A stretch of DNA of 55,915 bases, from contig JALEMS010000056.1 of NCBI GenBank assembly GCA_022768185.1, positions 1 to 55,915 on the forward strand. The letters run 5' to 3'. The first letter of the stretch is position 1. Every line of letters begins with the position of its first letter. Origin of the DNA: Clostridiales bacterium (GTDB lineage: Bacteria; Bacillota; Clostridia; Oscillospirales; Oscillospiraceae). The position numbers were made by a program, and so were the translations under genes. Positions 24,064-32,146 of this stretch are shown here, in pieces. The notes below the pieces were generated by a model that was not told where the DNA came from, did no database searches, and was given only the letters and a program-made list of their open reading frames with translations.

Positions 24064-24825
24064 ATGCAGCTGCAGACCTTTTTTGAAACGCACCCACGTG
24101 TCGCAATCGCTTTTTCCGGCGGCGTGGATTCCACTTACCTGCTGTATGCAGCCGTTCGCTGCGGCGCGGACGTTCGGGCGTATTTTGTTCAAAGCCCGTT
24201 TCAGCCGGCGGCGGCTGCAGGGCGCGCACAGGCATTGGCGGGGCAGATCGGTGCGCCGCTGTCGATCGTAACGTTCGATCCGCTGGAGGATGGGCAGGTT
24301 CGCGCCAATCCGCCGGAGCGCTGCTATCTTTGCAAGCGGATGCTTTTCACCCGTCTGCTGGAATGCGCCGCCCAGCAGGATTACCCGTCGCTGCTCGACG
24401 GAACCAACGCTTCGGATGATCCCAATGATCGGCCCGGTATGCGGGCGCTTGAGGAGCTTGGTGTGCGTTCGCCGCTGCGGGAATGCGGGCTGACGAAGAC
24501 GGAGATTCGCCGGCGGATGCGCGAGGCGGGGCTGCCGGGCTGGGACCGGCCGTCGGATTCCTGCCTTGCCACCCGGGTGAAGACCGGACAGACGCTGGAG
24601 AAGTCGCTGCTGCAGCGGATCGATCGGGCAGAGGCGGCTGTGGCGGCGCTGGGCTTTTCATGCCTGCGCGTACGCGTAGCGGGAAATGACGCGCGCATTG
24701 AGCTGCCGGACGGGCAGCTGGAACGGGCCGCGGCCTGCCGACGGGCGCTGCTTACCGCACTGGCCCCGGAATTTGATACGGTCAGTCTGGATCTGAAGGG
24801 ACGGAAAACGGAGGAGCTGCCATGA
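24064..24825 (+). CDS. larE: LarE, sulfur transferase for the nickel-pincer cofactor
   Basis: The 253-residue PP-loop enzyme activates the cofactor precursor with ATP and inserts sulfur. SGGVDST (18-24) is the PP-loop. Cysteines 87 and 90 form RCYLCKR, and Cys167 lies in SDSCLATR, the position of the sulfur-donating cysteine in Lactobacillus LarE. Having the CxxC plus this third cysteine fits the class that binds a [4Fe-4S] cluster and avoids self-sacrifice; this class call is inference. The ATG at 24064 has GGAG eight bases upstream. larB begins inside its last codons. Confidence 0.9.
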   Translation: MQLQTFFETHPRVAIAFSGGVDSTYLLYAAVRCGADVRAYFVQSPFQPAAAAGRAQALAGQIGAPLSIVTFDPLEDGQVRANPPERCYLCKRMLFTRLLECAAQQDYPSLLDGTNASDDPNDRPGMRALEELGVRSPLRECGLTKTEIRRRMREAGLPGWDRPSDSCLATRVKTGQTLEKSLLQRIDRAEAAVAALGFSCLRVRVAGNDARIELPDGQLERAAACRRALLTALAPEFDTVSLDLKGRKTEELP

Positions 24826-25574
24826 TGCACGGGGAAATTGCCGCGCTGCTCAAGCGCGTGGAGCGGGGAGAACTGACGGCGGAGGACGCCATGCTCCGGC
24901 TGAAGATGGAGCCGTTTGAGGATTTGGGGTATGCCCGTGTGGACCATCACCGTGCGCTGCGCCAGGGTGCGGCGGAGGTCATCTATGGGGCGGGAAAAAC
25001 ACCGGAGCAGATCGAGGGGATCGCCCGCTCCATGCTGGCGCACGGGCAGCGGGCCGTTCTCGTCACGCGGCTGTCTCCGGACGCGGCGCGGCAGCTGCAG
25101 GAGCGGCTGCCGATGATGTATCACGAGGTGTGTCGCGTCGGCGTGTTCGGCAAGCCGCCGGAGCCGGACGGTCACGGCTTCGTCGTTGTGGCGACGGGCG
25201 GTACCAGCGACATCCCGGTGGCGGAGGAGGCGGCCGTCACGGCTGAGGTGCTCGGCAGCCGTGTGCAGCGGCTGTACGACGTGGGCGTTTCCGGGCTGCA
25301 CCGGCTGCTGCACGAGTTGGAGCCGATTATGCGTGCGCGGGCCATTGTGGCCGTTGCGGGCATGGAGGGAGCACTGGCCAGTGTGCTGGGCGGTCTGGCA
25401 GACTGCCCGGTTATTGCCGTGCCGACCAGCGTGGGCTACGGCGCGTCGTTCGGCGGTCTGGCCGCGCTGCTGTCGATGCTCAATTCCTGTGCCAGCGGCG
25501 TGTCGGTGGTGAACATTGACAACGGCTTCGGCGCGGGCTATCTGGCCAGCATGATCGATCATCTGGGGGACTGA
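24822..25574 (+). CDS. larB: LarB, nicotinic acid adenine dinucleotide carboxylase/hydrolase
   Basis: The 250-residue protein carries out the first step of nickel-pincer cofactor synthesis, carboxylating and hydrolysing NaAD. The PurE-like C-terminal domain shows VVATGGTSDIPVAEEAA, DVGVSGLHRLL, VAGMEGALASVLGGL and PTSVGYGASFGG. The N-terminal part has LGYARVDHHRALRQG and the EVIYGAGKT motif. It starts with ATGATG overlapping the larE stop and is followed by larC after four bases, so the three genes form one operon. Confidence 0.93.
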   Translation: MMHGEIAALLKRVERGELTAEDAMLRLKMEPFEDLGYARVDHHRALRQGAAEVIYGAGKTPEQIEGIARSMLAHGQRAVLVTRLSPDAARQLQERLPMMYHEVCRVGVFGKPPEPDGHGFVVVATGGTSDIPVAEEAAVTAEVLGSRVQRLYDVGVSGLHRLLHELEPIMRARAIVAVAGMEGALASVLGGLADCPVIAVPTSVGYGASFGGLAALLSMLNSCASGVSVVNIDNGFGAGYLASMIDHLGD

Positions 25575-25578
25575 AAGA

Positions 25579-26772
25579 ATGCGGACGATTTATCTGGAAT
25601 GTGCAATGGGTGCTGCCGGGGATATGCTGGCGGCGGCCCTTCTGGAGCTGGCGGACGACCGCGCGGCCGTCCTGCAGGAGCTGGAGCAGGCCGGCATTCC
25701 CGGCGTGTGCTTCCGGCTGCAGCCGGAAGCACAGTGCGGCGTCAAGGGAAGCCGGCTGGAGGTACATGTGCACGGCATATACGAGGGGGAGGAGAACATC
25801 CCGCACAAACACGGGCATGCGCACCAGCATGCCGCGTTGCCGGAGATTTCCGCGCTCATCGGCGCGCTGGCGCTGCCGGAGCCGGTGCGGCGGGACGCGA
25901 TTGCGGTGTACCGGCAGCTTGCGCAGGCTGAGAGCGCGGTACACGGCGTGCCGGTTGAGCAGGTGCATTTTCATGAGGTCGGCGCGCTCGACGCCGTGGC
26001 GGATATCACGGCGGTGTGCCTGCTGATGCACCGGTTGGCGGCGGAGCAGATCGTCGTCTCGCCCGTCTGTACGGGCTTCGGCTCGGTGCACTGTGCGCAC
26101 GGGGTGCTGCCGGTGCCGGCGCCGGCTACGGTGCGGCTGCTGTGCGGCGTGCCGATTTACAGCGGCAGTGTGGAGGGCGAGCTGTGTACGCCCACGGGCG
26201 CGGCGCTGCTGCGATATTTTGCCGGGCACTTCGGACAGATGCCGGCCATGCGGCTGCATGCCGTCGGATACGGCTTCGGCAGACGTACGTTTGACCGGCC
26301 CAACTGTGTGCGTGCGTTTCTGGGGGAAACGGAGGAGGCCGGCGCAGCGGACACAGTATGCGAGCTGGCCTGCAATCTGGATGACATGACGCCGGAGGCG
26401 GTGGCTTTTGCCGCACAGCTGCTGCTGGAGGCCGGCGCACTGGACGTGTGGACGCAGGCCATCGGCATGAAGAAGGGGCGGCCCGGCGTGATGCTCTGCT
26501 GTCTGTGCACGCAGCAGACGCGCGCACAGCTTGAGGCGCTGCTGCTGCGGCATACGACGACGCTCGGCGTGCGCAGCTGTCTGCTTTCCCGCACGGTGCT
26601 GCCGCGGGAGGAGCGCGTGGAGCAGACGAAATTCGGCCCGGTGCGTGTCAAACGCGCCGTGTTTGACGCACAGGTGCGGGAAAAGGCGGAGTTTGAAGAT
26701 CTGGCCGCGATTGCCCGTGCCAACGGTCTGACGCTGGCCGAGGCTGCGGCGCTGCTGCGGGCGGAGCGCTGA
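25579..26772 (+). CDS. larC: LarC, nickel insertion protein (cyclometallase)
   Basis: The 397-residue protein inserts nickel into the pyridinium-dithiocarboxylate ligand using CTP. The start YLECAMGAAGDMLAAALLEL is diagnostic. The histidine-rich HKHGHAHQH (about 76-84) is the expected metal-handling stretch; FHEVGALDAVADI and PVPAPAT follow, and the C-terminal half has NLDDMTPE and KKGRPGVML. In some lactobacilli the gene is split and joined by ribosomal frameshift; here one continuous frame encodes both halves. A strong terminator follows. No lactate racemase gene (larA) is in the window, so the client enzyme is elsewhere. Confidence 0.93.
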   Translation: MRTIYLECAMGAAGDMLAAALLELADDRAAVLQELEQAGIPGVCFRLQPEAQCGVKGSRLEVHVHGIYEGEENIPHKHGHAHQHAALPEISALIGALALPEPVRRDAIAVYRQLAQAESAVHGVPVEQVHFHEVGALDAVADITAVCLLMHRLAAEQIVVSPVCTGFGSVHCAHGVLPVPAPATVRLLCGVPIYSGSVEGELCTPTGAALLRYFAGHFGQMPAMRLHAVGYGFGRRTFDRPNCVRAFLGETEEAGAADTVCELACNLDDMTPEAVAFAAQLLLEAGALDVWTQAIGMKKGRPGVMLCCLCTQQTRAQLEALLLRHTTTLGVRSCLLSRTVLPREERVEQTKFGPVRVKRAVFDAQVREKAEFEDLAAIARANGLTLAEAAALLRAER

Positions 26773-26789
26773 CCGTCGGCTTCAAAAAT

Positions 26790-26840
26790 GACAAAACGTC
26801 CCCGGAACAAACGCAGTGCGTTTTCCGGGGACGTTTTCAT
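26790..26840. terminator. Bidirectional terminator between larC and the hydrolase
   Basis: AAAACGTCCCCGGAA pairs with TTCCGGGGACGTTTT across a 15-base loop, giving T runs on both strands between convergent genes. Confidence 0.9.
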
Positions 26841-26848
26841 TGGTCCGG

Positions 26849-27790
26849 TCAGACGCCGCAGCGGGCGAGAAAATCGCGGACGGTCTGCCGGTAGCGCTCC
26901 GGCTCGAGCAGATAGGCCATGCCGTGGCCTGCGCCCGGTACAAGCAGCAGCTCCGACGGCGCACGGCAGACAGCCTGCGCCTGCTGCGAGCAGCTGCAGG
27001 GCACATAGGTGTCCGCCTCCCCGTGCAGAAACAGGACGGGCGTTTTCGTTTTCTGCATGGCCTCCGTCACAGAGGCCTCCTTCAAATCGAAGCCGGCCAG
27101 ACGACAACACCATTGATTGATGCCGTTGAGCATCGGGCGTACGGGCAGATGGAGGTTTGCACGCAGAATGCCGGACAGTTCCTCCCAGGGCGAGCAGAAG
27201 CCGCAGTCTGCAATGACGGCACGTACCCGCTCCGGAAGCGGCAGGCCCGCGGCCAGCAGCACGGTGGTGGCGCCCATGGAAATACCGGCCAGTACGATGG
27301 GCAGACGGCCCTGCGTGTTCCGGTCGATGAATTCAATCCAGTCGAGACAGTCAAAGCGCTCCTTTACGCCGAGGGTGATATACCGGCCGTCGCTCTCGCC
27401 GCAGGCGCGCTGAGAGATCACCAGAAGAGAGAAGCCCATCTCGTAATAAAACCTGCAGGCTCCGGAGAAATCGCGCGGGCCGGTGCTGCGGTAGCCGTGG
27501 CAGGCCAGCACAACGCCGCGCGGGTTCGGATGGTGCAGCAGCTCGCCGCGTAGGGTCAGCCCGTCGCGCGAACGGATGTGAACAGGCTGCTTCTCCTGTG
27601 CGTCGTACCATTGGCGTCCGGCCTGCATTACGTCGTGAAAAGCGTTCAATTCGCGCAGAAATTCGGTATTCTCCCGGCAAAAGGGAAGTCTTCCGCTCCT
27701 GCGGCGCACGAAGGCGACGGAAAACAGCGCATAGGTGCATGCATGATACAGAAGAATCAAAACAATCAGTATGATGATGGCAGGCTTCAT
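26849..27790 (-). CDS. Membrane-anchored alpha/beta hydrolase
   Basis: The 313-residue protein begins with one membrane helix (about 3-25) and continues as an alpha/beta hydrolase: VVLACHGY with the oxyanion region, nucleophile Ser171 in GISMG, VLFLHGEADTYVP with the acid residue, and GAGHG with the catalytic histidine. It resembles Bacillus YqkD and related esterases with unknown substrates. I chose the ATG at 27790 because AAGGAGA lies six bases upstream and the membrane helix starts there. It follows dus by 13 bases on the same strand, so the two are co-transcribed. Confidence 0.85.
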   Translation of the reverse strand: MKPAIIILIVLILLYHACTYALFSVAFVRRRSGRLPFCRENTEFLRELNAFHDVMQAGRQWYDAQEKQPVHIRSRDGLTLRGELLHHPNPRGVVLACHGYRSTGPRDFSGACRFYYEMGFSLLVISQRACGESDGRYITLGVKERFDCLDWIEFIDRNTQGRLPIVLAGISMGATTVLLAAGLPLPERVRAVIADCGFCSPWEELSGILRANLHLPVRPMLNGINQWCCRLAGFDLKEASVTEAMQKTKTPVLFLHGEADTYVPCSCSQQAQAVCRAPSELLLVPGAGHGMAYLLEPERYRQTVRDFLARCGV

Positions 27791-27803
27791 GCGGTTCTCC
27801 TTT

Positions 27804-28766
27804 TTACCGCAGCTGCAGTCCTGCTGCATCGGGCAGGACGGGCAGTTCGTGAAATACGGCCTCGACCGCGCTGACAAACTCCGGCCAGCGCATGGCTTTC
27901 GCGATGCGGCGGGCGTGCTTTTCGCTGTCGGCGAACAGATGGATCTGATAGCGCCAGATCTCTTTCATGCGCGGCAGCGTGTTGTGTACGCCGCCGAACG
28001 CCTGCTGATAGGCGTCCGACAGCGCTGTGTGGAAAGCCAGCAGCTCCTCACGGACAGCCGGCGCGCCGCCCTTACACTTACGAATGAGGGCCGGGTCTGC
28101 GATCAGCCCGCGGCCAAGCATCAGCGCCTTTGCTGAGGGATGCGCTGCAGCAAAGGCGGCGCATTCCGCCGCAGTGGACAGGCTGGGGTTGCAGCAGACC
28201 GGCGCACGGCTTTGTGCCAGCGCAAGGGACAGGGCGCTCTCGCTGATACTGCCGGCGTAGAGCTGGCGTGTTGTGCGCGGATGGACGATCAGCTCGGAGA
28301 GCGGGTACCGGTTGAGCAGCTCCAGCAGCGAGGCAAACTCGGCCTCGTCGTGATAGCCGATGCGCGTTTTAACGGAGATACGCAGCGGCGCTTTTGCGAA
28401 TATTTGTTCGAGCAGCGCATCGAGCGCAATGGGATCAAGCAGCAGCCCGGAGCCTTTTCCCTTCGCTGTGACGGTGCGGGAGGGACAGCCGAGATTGAGA
28501 TTGACCTCTTCATAGCCGAGTTCCGCCAACGCGCCGGCCGCCCAGAGAAAATCCTCCGCGTTTTTTGTCAAAAGCTGCGGCACAAGCGGCTGTCCGGGGT
28601 TGTGGACGGGATAGACGGCGCGCTGCTCGCGCGGCGTGAAAAAATGATTCTGCGTGGGAGAGAGAAACGGGGTGTAATACCGGTCGGCGCCCGGGAAAAA
28701 GCGCATGTGGATGCTGCGGTAGATGTGATCTGTGATGCCCTCAAGGGGCGCAACGCTGTACTTCAT
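27804..28766 (-). CDS. dus: tRNA-dihydrouridine synthase
   Basis: The 320-residue flavoenzyme reduces uridines in the tRNA D loop. SVAPLEGITDHIYR is the FMN-binding barrel start, catalytic Cys94 lies in NLGCPSRTVTAKGKGSGLL, and SVKTRIG, IVHPRTT and the glycine-rich MLGRGLIADP are the further FMN and phosphate motifs. Length is typical. The ATG at 28766 was chosen by homology; the ribosome site is weak (GGCAGGG). The alpha/beta hydrolase gene follows in the same operon. Confidence 0.92.
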   Translation of the reverse strand: MKYSVAPLEGITDHIYRSIHMRFFPGADRYYTPFLSPTQNHFFTPREQRAVYPVHNPGQPLVPQLLTKNAEDFLWAAGALAELGYEEVNLNLGCPSRTVTAKGKGSGLLLDPIALDALLEQIFAKAPLRISVKTRIGYHDEAEFASLLELLNRYPLSELIVHPRTTRQLYAGSISESALSLALAQSRAPVCCNPSLSTAAECAAFAAAHPSAKALMLGRGLIADPALIRKCKGGAPAVREELLAFHTALSDAYQQAFGGVHNTLPRMKEIWRYQIHLFADSEKHARRIAKAMRWPEFVSAVEAVFHELPVLPDAAGLQLR

Positions 28767-28849
28767 AGCAAACCCTGCCTGCCTCAGATTCACTGCACGC
28801 GGCAGTACTGCCATTTTAACGTTCCGTCCGGATAATTTCAACCGCAAAC

Positions 28850-28878
28850 TTGCAATCCGTTGCGGTCGGCGCTATAAT
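28850..28878 (+). promoter_or_regulatory. Promoter for the GreA-like gene
   Basis: TTGCAA (28850-28855) and TATAAT (28873-28878) are 17 bases apart, about 35 bases before the GTG start. Confidence 0.75.
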
Positions 28879-28914
28879 ACAGGAGCAATTTTATGGAAAA
28901 GAGGCAGCGCTGCT

Positions 28915-29418
28915 GTGCATGACGAGTTGACACAAAAGGACATTGACAAAATGCGCGAGGAGGTCGAGCACCGCACCAGGGTGCTGCGTCCGGAACTGCT
29001 TGAGGAGGTCAAGCGCACCCGTGCGTTCGGCGATCTGAGCGAAAACTTTGAGTATAAGGCGGCAAAGCGCGAAAAAAACCGGAACGAAAGCCGCATCCGC
29101 TATTTGGAGAATATGATCAAGACTGCGCACGTCATCAGCGATCGGTCCACCGCGGATACGGTCGGGCTGTTCGACCGGGTGGAGGTGTATATCCCGGAGG
29201 ACGATGAGACGCAGCACATCCAGATCGTGACCACTGTACGGTGCGACCCGCTCAACGGTCTCGTCAGCAAGGAATCGCCCTTTGGCAAGGCCGTGCTCGG
29301 CCGTCGCGTCGGCGACAAGGTGACCATCCAGGCCACGGAAACCTGCAGCTATGAGGCTGTCATCCGCAGCATCGAAAAGGCGGAGGACGACGGCTCGGCT
29401 CCGCTGCTGCAGTATTGA
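28915..29418 (+). CDS. greA: GreA/GreB-family transcription elongation factor
   Basis: The 167-residue protein rescues backtracked RNA polymerase by stimulating transcript cleavage. The N-terminal coiled coil carries the acidic tip RAFGDLSENFEYKAAKREK, keeping the conserved Asp and Glu, and the C-terminal FKBP-like domain shows VGLFDRVEVYIPEDDE and SPFGKAVLGRRVGDKV. The start is taken as GTG at 28915; the nearby ATG at 28893 is out of frame. The ribosome site is only GAGG at 11 bases. It is a single-gene unit with its own promoter. It may be a second GreA paralogue. Confidence 0.87.
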   Translation: MHDELTQKDIDKMREEVEHRTRVLRPELLEEVKRTRAFGDLSENFEYKAAKREKNRNESRIRYLENMIKTAHVISDRSTADTVGLFDRVEVYIPEDDETQHIQIVTTVRCDPLNGLVSKESPFGKAVLGRRVGDKVTIQATETCSYEAVIRSIEKAEDDGSAPLLQY

Positions 29419-29426
29419 GAAACAAC

Positions 29427-29477
29427 ATTATGTAAACTTCCTGGGTGTTGTGTGAACGCCCGGTAAGTTTACATAAT
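29427..29477. repeat. Perfect 13-bp inverted repeat
   Basis: ATTATGTAAACTT (29427-29439) is exactly complementary to AAGTTTACATAAT (29465-29477), separated by 25 GC-rich bases. Each arm contains TTATGTAAACT, which equals the XerD half of the Bacillus dif site, but no XerC half or 6-bp centre accompanies either copy. The T run needed for a terminator is missing. It could be a transcription end hairpin for greA or a protein site. Confidence 0.6.
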
Positions 29478-29591
29478 ATTAATCCATCGAGCGATTTCAT
29501 CAACCATAAGTATATAGGGGACGACAAAGCCCGGCATCTTGCGTGGGGTATCCTGCCGCTTGTGAAATCGGCGCCGAGACGGTTGGCCCAT
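29469..29591 (-). CDS. Possible very small protein (40 residues)
   Basis: The frame encodes a strongly basic N-terminal half (MGQPSRRRFHKRQDTPRK) followed by a hydrophobic/amphipathic half (FVVPYILMVDEIARWINI). The ATG at 29591 has GGAG with an 8-base spacer, a good site. The stop codon lies inside the inverted repeat at 29465-29477. The protein-like composition and site make it a credible small gene, converging on greA. I recognise no family. Confidence 0.42.
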   Translation of the reverse strand: MGQPSRRRFHKRQDTPRKMPGFVVPYILMVDEIARWINIM

Positions 29592-29637
29592 GATATACGC
29601 TCCGTTTTCTGAAATCTTTGCGGCATCGATTGGCGCA

Positions 29638-29684
29638 AAATAGCGCCGGAAATGTGACAGAACATTTCCGGCGCTATTTTGCGC
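29638..29684. terminator. Long perfect bidirectional terminator
   Basis: AAAATAGCGCCGGAAATGT and its exact complement form a 19-bp stem with a 6-base loop, directly after the end of the minus-strand gene at 29688. Confidence 0.9.
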
Positions 29685-29687
29685 GCC

Positions 29688-30098
29688 CTATTTGGTGCGG
29701 CCGGTGCTTGCGATGCGCTCGTACAGGCGGGTTTCATGCTCTTCCTTCAGTGAGCCGGGAATGTGTCCGTTTTCCCATTCCCAGTTGAGGCAGGACCTGG
29801 CAAGTCGAAAAATCTGCTGTCCCTCCGGTCCGAGACGGCCGAGCGTGGTGTGGAATCTTCCGCGGCGGAGCATGTCGGCGGTAATGTTGAACAGCAGCGT
29901 GTGGATGCGCTCGTCGAAATCAACGGTCTCATCCCACGAGAGAAAAATCTGACTGCTGTGCCGCAGAACGCGCTCGACGATGTGCATCACGCTGTCTTCA
30001 CAGCTTGGCAGCTCTTCGAGCTGGTTTTCGCGAATGATCGAGAGGATGCTGTCGCGAACCCTGTTTTCAGTGGCTTTTAGCCTGACAATGTCAACCAT
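29688..30098 (-). CDS. Protein of unknown function (136 residues)
   Basis: The 136-residue cytoplasmic protein has no membrane segment and is predicted mostly helical. Patterns include VRDSILSIIRENQLEELP at the start, an aromatic/acidic SWDETVDFDERIHTLLF in the middle, and RSCLNWEWENGHIPGSL near the end. I know no family for it. AAAGGAGA lies four to six bases before the ATG at 30098. It follows the SGNH hydrolase gene by 41 bases on the same strand with no terminator between, so both are probably transcribed from the promoter at 31155-31183. Confidence 0.7.
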   Translation of the reverse strand: MVDIVRLKATENRVRDSILSIIRENQLEELPSCEDSVMHIVERVLRHSSQIFLSWDETVDFDERIHTLLFNITADMLRRGRFHTTLGRLGPEGQQIFRLARSCLNWEWENGHIPGSLKEEHETRLYERIASTGRTK

Positions 30099-30139
30099 GG
30101 CGTCTCCTTTCCGAAAAATTTGTATTTTTAAAATCTTTC

Positions 30140-31090
30140 TTACTGAGAATTGTTTCTGAGATACGTGACCCAGGTCTGGTATACCCCGGCGGTGAAGTGG
30201 ATGCCGTCCGAGGTGCAGTTTGCGGGCAGATATCCGTCTTCCCCTGCGAGGGCAGAGCATACGTCCAGATACCGGCAGCCCTTTTCCGACGCCAGGTCGG
30301 AAAGCGCATTGTTGAAGGCGTTGACCCGCGTCATGTTGAAGGTGGAGCTGCTGTCGGACTTGGCCTTGCTGACCGGCGTGAGCGACATGATGTAAATGGT
30401 GGCGTCGGGCTGGATCTCGCGGATCTTGTCAAGCATGCCGCCGTAGGCCTTGATGAACGAAGCGGTATCATAGCCGATCTCGTTGATGCCGAAAAGCAGG
30501 TAAATCTTTCCGTACTGGTGCTGGGCCAGCCCCTGGAAGATCGTGCCGGAGCCTCCGTTTTCCAGCTTGACGCAGTGGGTGGAGTTGATGGCCATGACGG
30601 ACAGGCTGGTGGCGCTGTAGTAGTCGCAGGAGGTCAGGCCGGAATACAGGCGCATACCCTCAATGAGCGAGTTTCCGACAAAGGCAGCGTCTGCAAAGAA
30701 GTCGTCAGACATGTCGGCGCCGGACGGCTGGGCAGGCTCGGTCTGGGGGGGAGCGGTTTCAGGCGGCACGGATTCCGGGGCGGTGGGGTCGGTATTCTGT
30801 GCAGGCTCCGGCGTGTCCGGTGCGGGGTCGGTCTTGACGTCATCTCCGGTGGTGTCGGACAGCGGAATGTCTTGCCCGGTCGTTTGTTCCCCGGTCGTTT
30901 GTTCGTCTGTCTGTGCGGCGGTCTGTGTCCCGTCGTCAGGCGAGACAGCGGTGATGCCGTCCGGGAGATCAAGTGTGGGCTGCTCGGACGGAGACCTGTG
31001 GACAAACGCGAGGATGAGCGCCACAAGGATGACGATACCGACGGAATAGATGGGCCGACGCTTTGCTGCGTGCCGGTTTGTATGCTTCAT
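30140..31090 (-). CDS. Membrane-anchored SGNH/GDSL hydrolase
   Basis: The 316-residue protein has an N-terminal membrane helix (about 15-30), a long threonine/proline/acidic linker (about 33-125, with a near-repeat TTGEQTTGQ and PTAPESVPPETAPPQTEPA) and an SGNH domain (about 130-316). Catalytic Ser141 is in FVGNSLIEG, the block III equivalent is GINEIG, and the Asp295-His298 pair is in SDGIHF. Such enzymes act outside the membrane on ester groups such as acetylated cell-wall sugars; the substrate is not known. A strong promoter lies upstream. Confidence 0.85.
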   Translation of the reverse strand: MKHTNRHAAKRRPIYSVGIVILVALILAFVHRSPSEQPTLDLPDGITAVSPDDGTQTAAQTDEQTTGEQTTGQDIPLSDTTGDDVKTDPAPDTPEPAQNTDPTAPESVPPETAPPQTEPAQPSGADMSDDFFADAAFVGNSLIEGMRLYSGLTSCDYYSATSLSVMAINSTHCVKLENGGSGTIFQGLAQHQYGKIYLLFGINEIGYDTASFIKAYGGMLDKIREIQPDATIYIMSLTPVSKAKSDSSSTFNMTRVNAFNNALSDLASEKGCRYLDVCSALAGEDGYLPANCTSDGIHFTAGVYQTWVTYLRNNSQ

Positions 31091-31154
31091 TTCGGATCTG
31101 CCTTTCCTGAGGAATGCAGCCCTTATGCGGGCAACTGCATAGTTTAATTATAAT

Positions 31155-31183
31155 ATTATAGTATAATGCGTGTGAATATGCAA
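31155..31183 (-). promoter_or_regulatory. Promoter for the SGNH hydrolase unit
   Basis: On the minus strand TTGCAT (31178-31183) and TATAAT (31155-31160) are 17 bases apart. Confidence 0.7.
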
Positions 31184-31224
31184 GCCCCAAATTGAAGTAC
31201 AGCATCACAGCATCCGGAATGCGA

Positions 31225-31253
31225 TTGTAAAATACGGTGGGGTATGATAAGAT
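31225..31253 (+). promoter_or_regulatory. Promoter for the pseudouridine synthase gene
   Basis: TTGTAA (31225-31230) and TAAGAT (31248-31253) are 17 bases apart, about 40 bases before the start codon at 31294. Confidence 0.65.
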
Positions 31254-31293
31254 GCAGGGCATGAATACATAAGAAAAGATCGGAGGGATACCG

Positions 31294-32010
31294 ATGCAGC
31301 AGGAGATTCAGGCCGGCGGACAGACGGCGCTGCGGCTTCTGGCGGAAGCGCGCGCCTTTGCCGTGTGCTGCAAAGCGCCCGGTATGGAGTGCGAGCGGGA
31401 GCTGCCTGCGCTGCTGGCCGCGCAGCTTGGCGGCCGGACAGAGGACTTCCGCTGCGTACACCGGCTTGACCGCGCTGTCGGCGGCGTGATGGTGTATGCC
31501 CGCACGGCGAAGGCCGCGGCGTCGCTGTCAGCGCAGATTCAGTCGCGCACGTTTGAGAAGCAGTATCTTGCTGTGTCCGGCGGGGTTCCGAAGCCGCGGG
31601 AGGGTACGATGCGCGATCTGTTGCTCAAGGATGCGGTCCGCGGCATGTCCTATCCGGTTCGGCGTATGCGCAGGGGCGTGAAGGAAGCGATCCTTGATTA
31701 TCGGGTGCTGGCTTCGGCGGAAATCGGCGGGGAGGCGGCGCTTTTGCTGGTGCGCCTGCAGACGGGGCGGTTTCACCAGATCCGCGTGCAGCTTGCCTCG
31801 CGCGGCATGCCGCTGCTGGGCGACGGAAAATACGGCAGCCGGGTGAAGGGCTGCACGCCTGCGCTGTGGAGCTGCGCAGTTGGCTTTGACCACCCGGAAA
31901 CGGGACAGCGCGTCCGATTTTCTGCACTGCCGCCGGCATGCTTTCCTTGGGACTGCTTTCCGGCGCAGGCATATGACGGCTGTCAGAACGCGGAGGAAAG
32001 TACGAAATAA
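31294..32010 (+). CDS. RluA-family pseudouridine synthase
   Basis: The 238-residue enzyme isomerises uridine in rRNA or tRNA. The catalytic Asp59 lies in CVHRLDRAVGGVMVYA, followed by FEKQYLAVSGG, and the LQTGRFHQIRVQLASRG motif with LLGDGKYG completes the core. There is no S4 domain, so it is a short RluA-type protein; the target site cannot be assigned. TCGGAGGGA lies upstream of the ATG. A second RluA-type gene is at 53751-54623. Confidence 0.88.
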   Translation: MQQEIQAGGQTALRLLAEARAFAVCCKAPGMECERELPALLAAQLGGRTEDFRCVHRLDRAVGGVMVYARTAKAAASLSAQIQSRTFEKQYLAVSGGVPKPREGTMRDLLLKDAVRGMSYPVRRMRRGVKEAILDYRVLASAEIGGEAALLLVRLQTGRFHQIRVQLASRGMPLLGDGKYGSRVKGCTPALWSCAVGFDHPETGQRVRFSALPPACFPWDCFPAQAYDGCQNAEESTK

Positions 32011-32023
32011 TGGGATTGGCGGA

Positions 32024-32052
32024 TTGACCGGAAAACAGAGCAGTGATATAAT
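32024..32052 (+). promoter_or_regulatory. Promoter for the methyltransferase/ECF/truA unit
   Basis: TTGACC (32024-32029) and TATAAT (32047-32052) are 17 bases apart, about 95 bases before the start codon at 32147. Confidence 0.75.
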
Positions 32053-32146
32053 ATACTATCTGTCGGCAATTACAGTCTGCACCGGAAAACGGGCAGTCAA
32101 AACGCCGGTGAAAACAAAATTTTGGCGATAACGGAGTAAAGAGACT

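Noticed and set aside
25579-26772. Programmed frameshift in larC
   Set aside because: One continuous frame covers both halves with intact motifs, so no frameshift is needed.
29427-29477. A chromosomal dif site
   Set aside because: Both arms equal the XerD half, but neither has a XerC half at the correct 6-bp distance.
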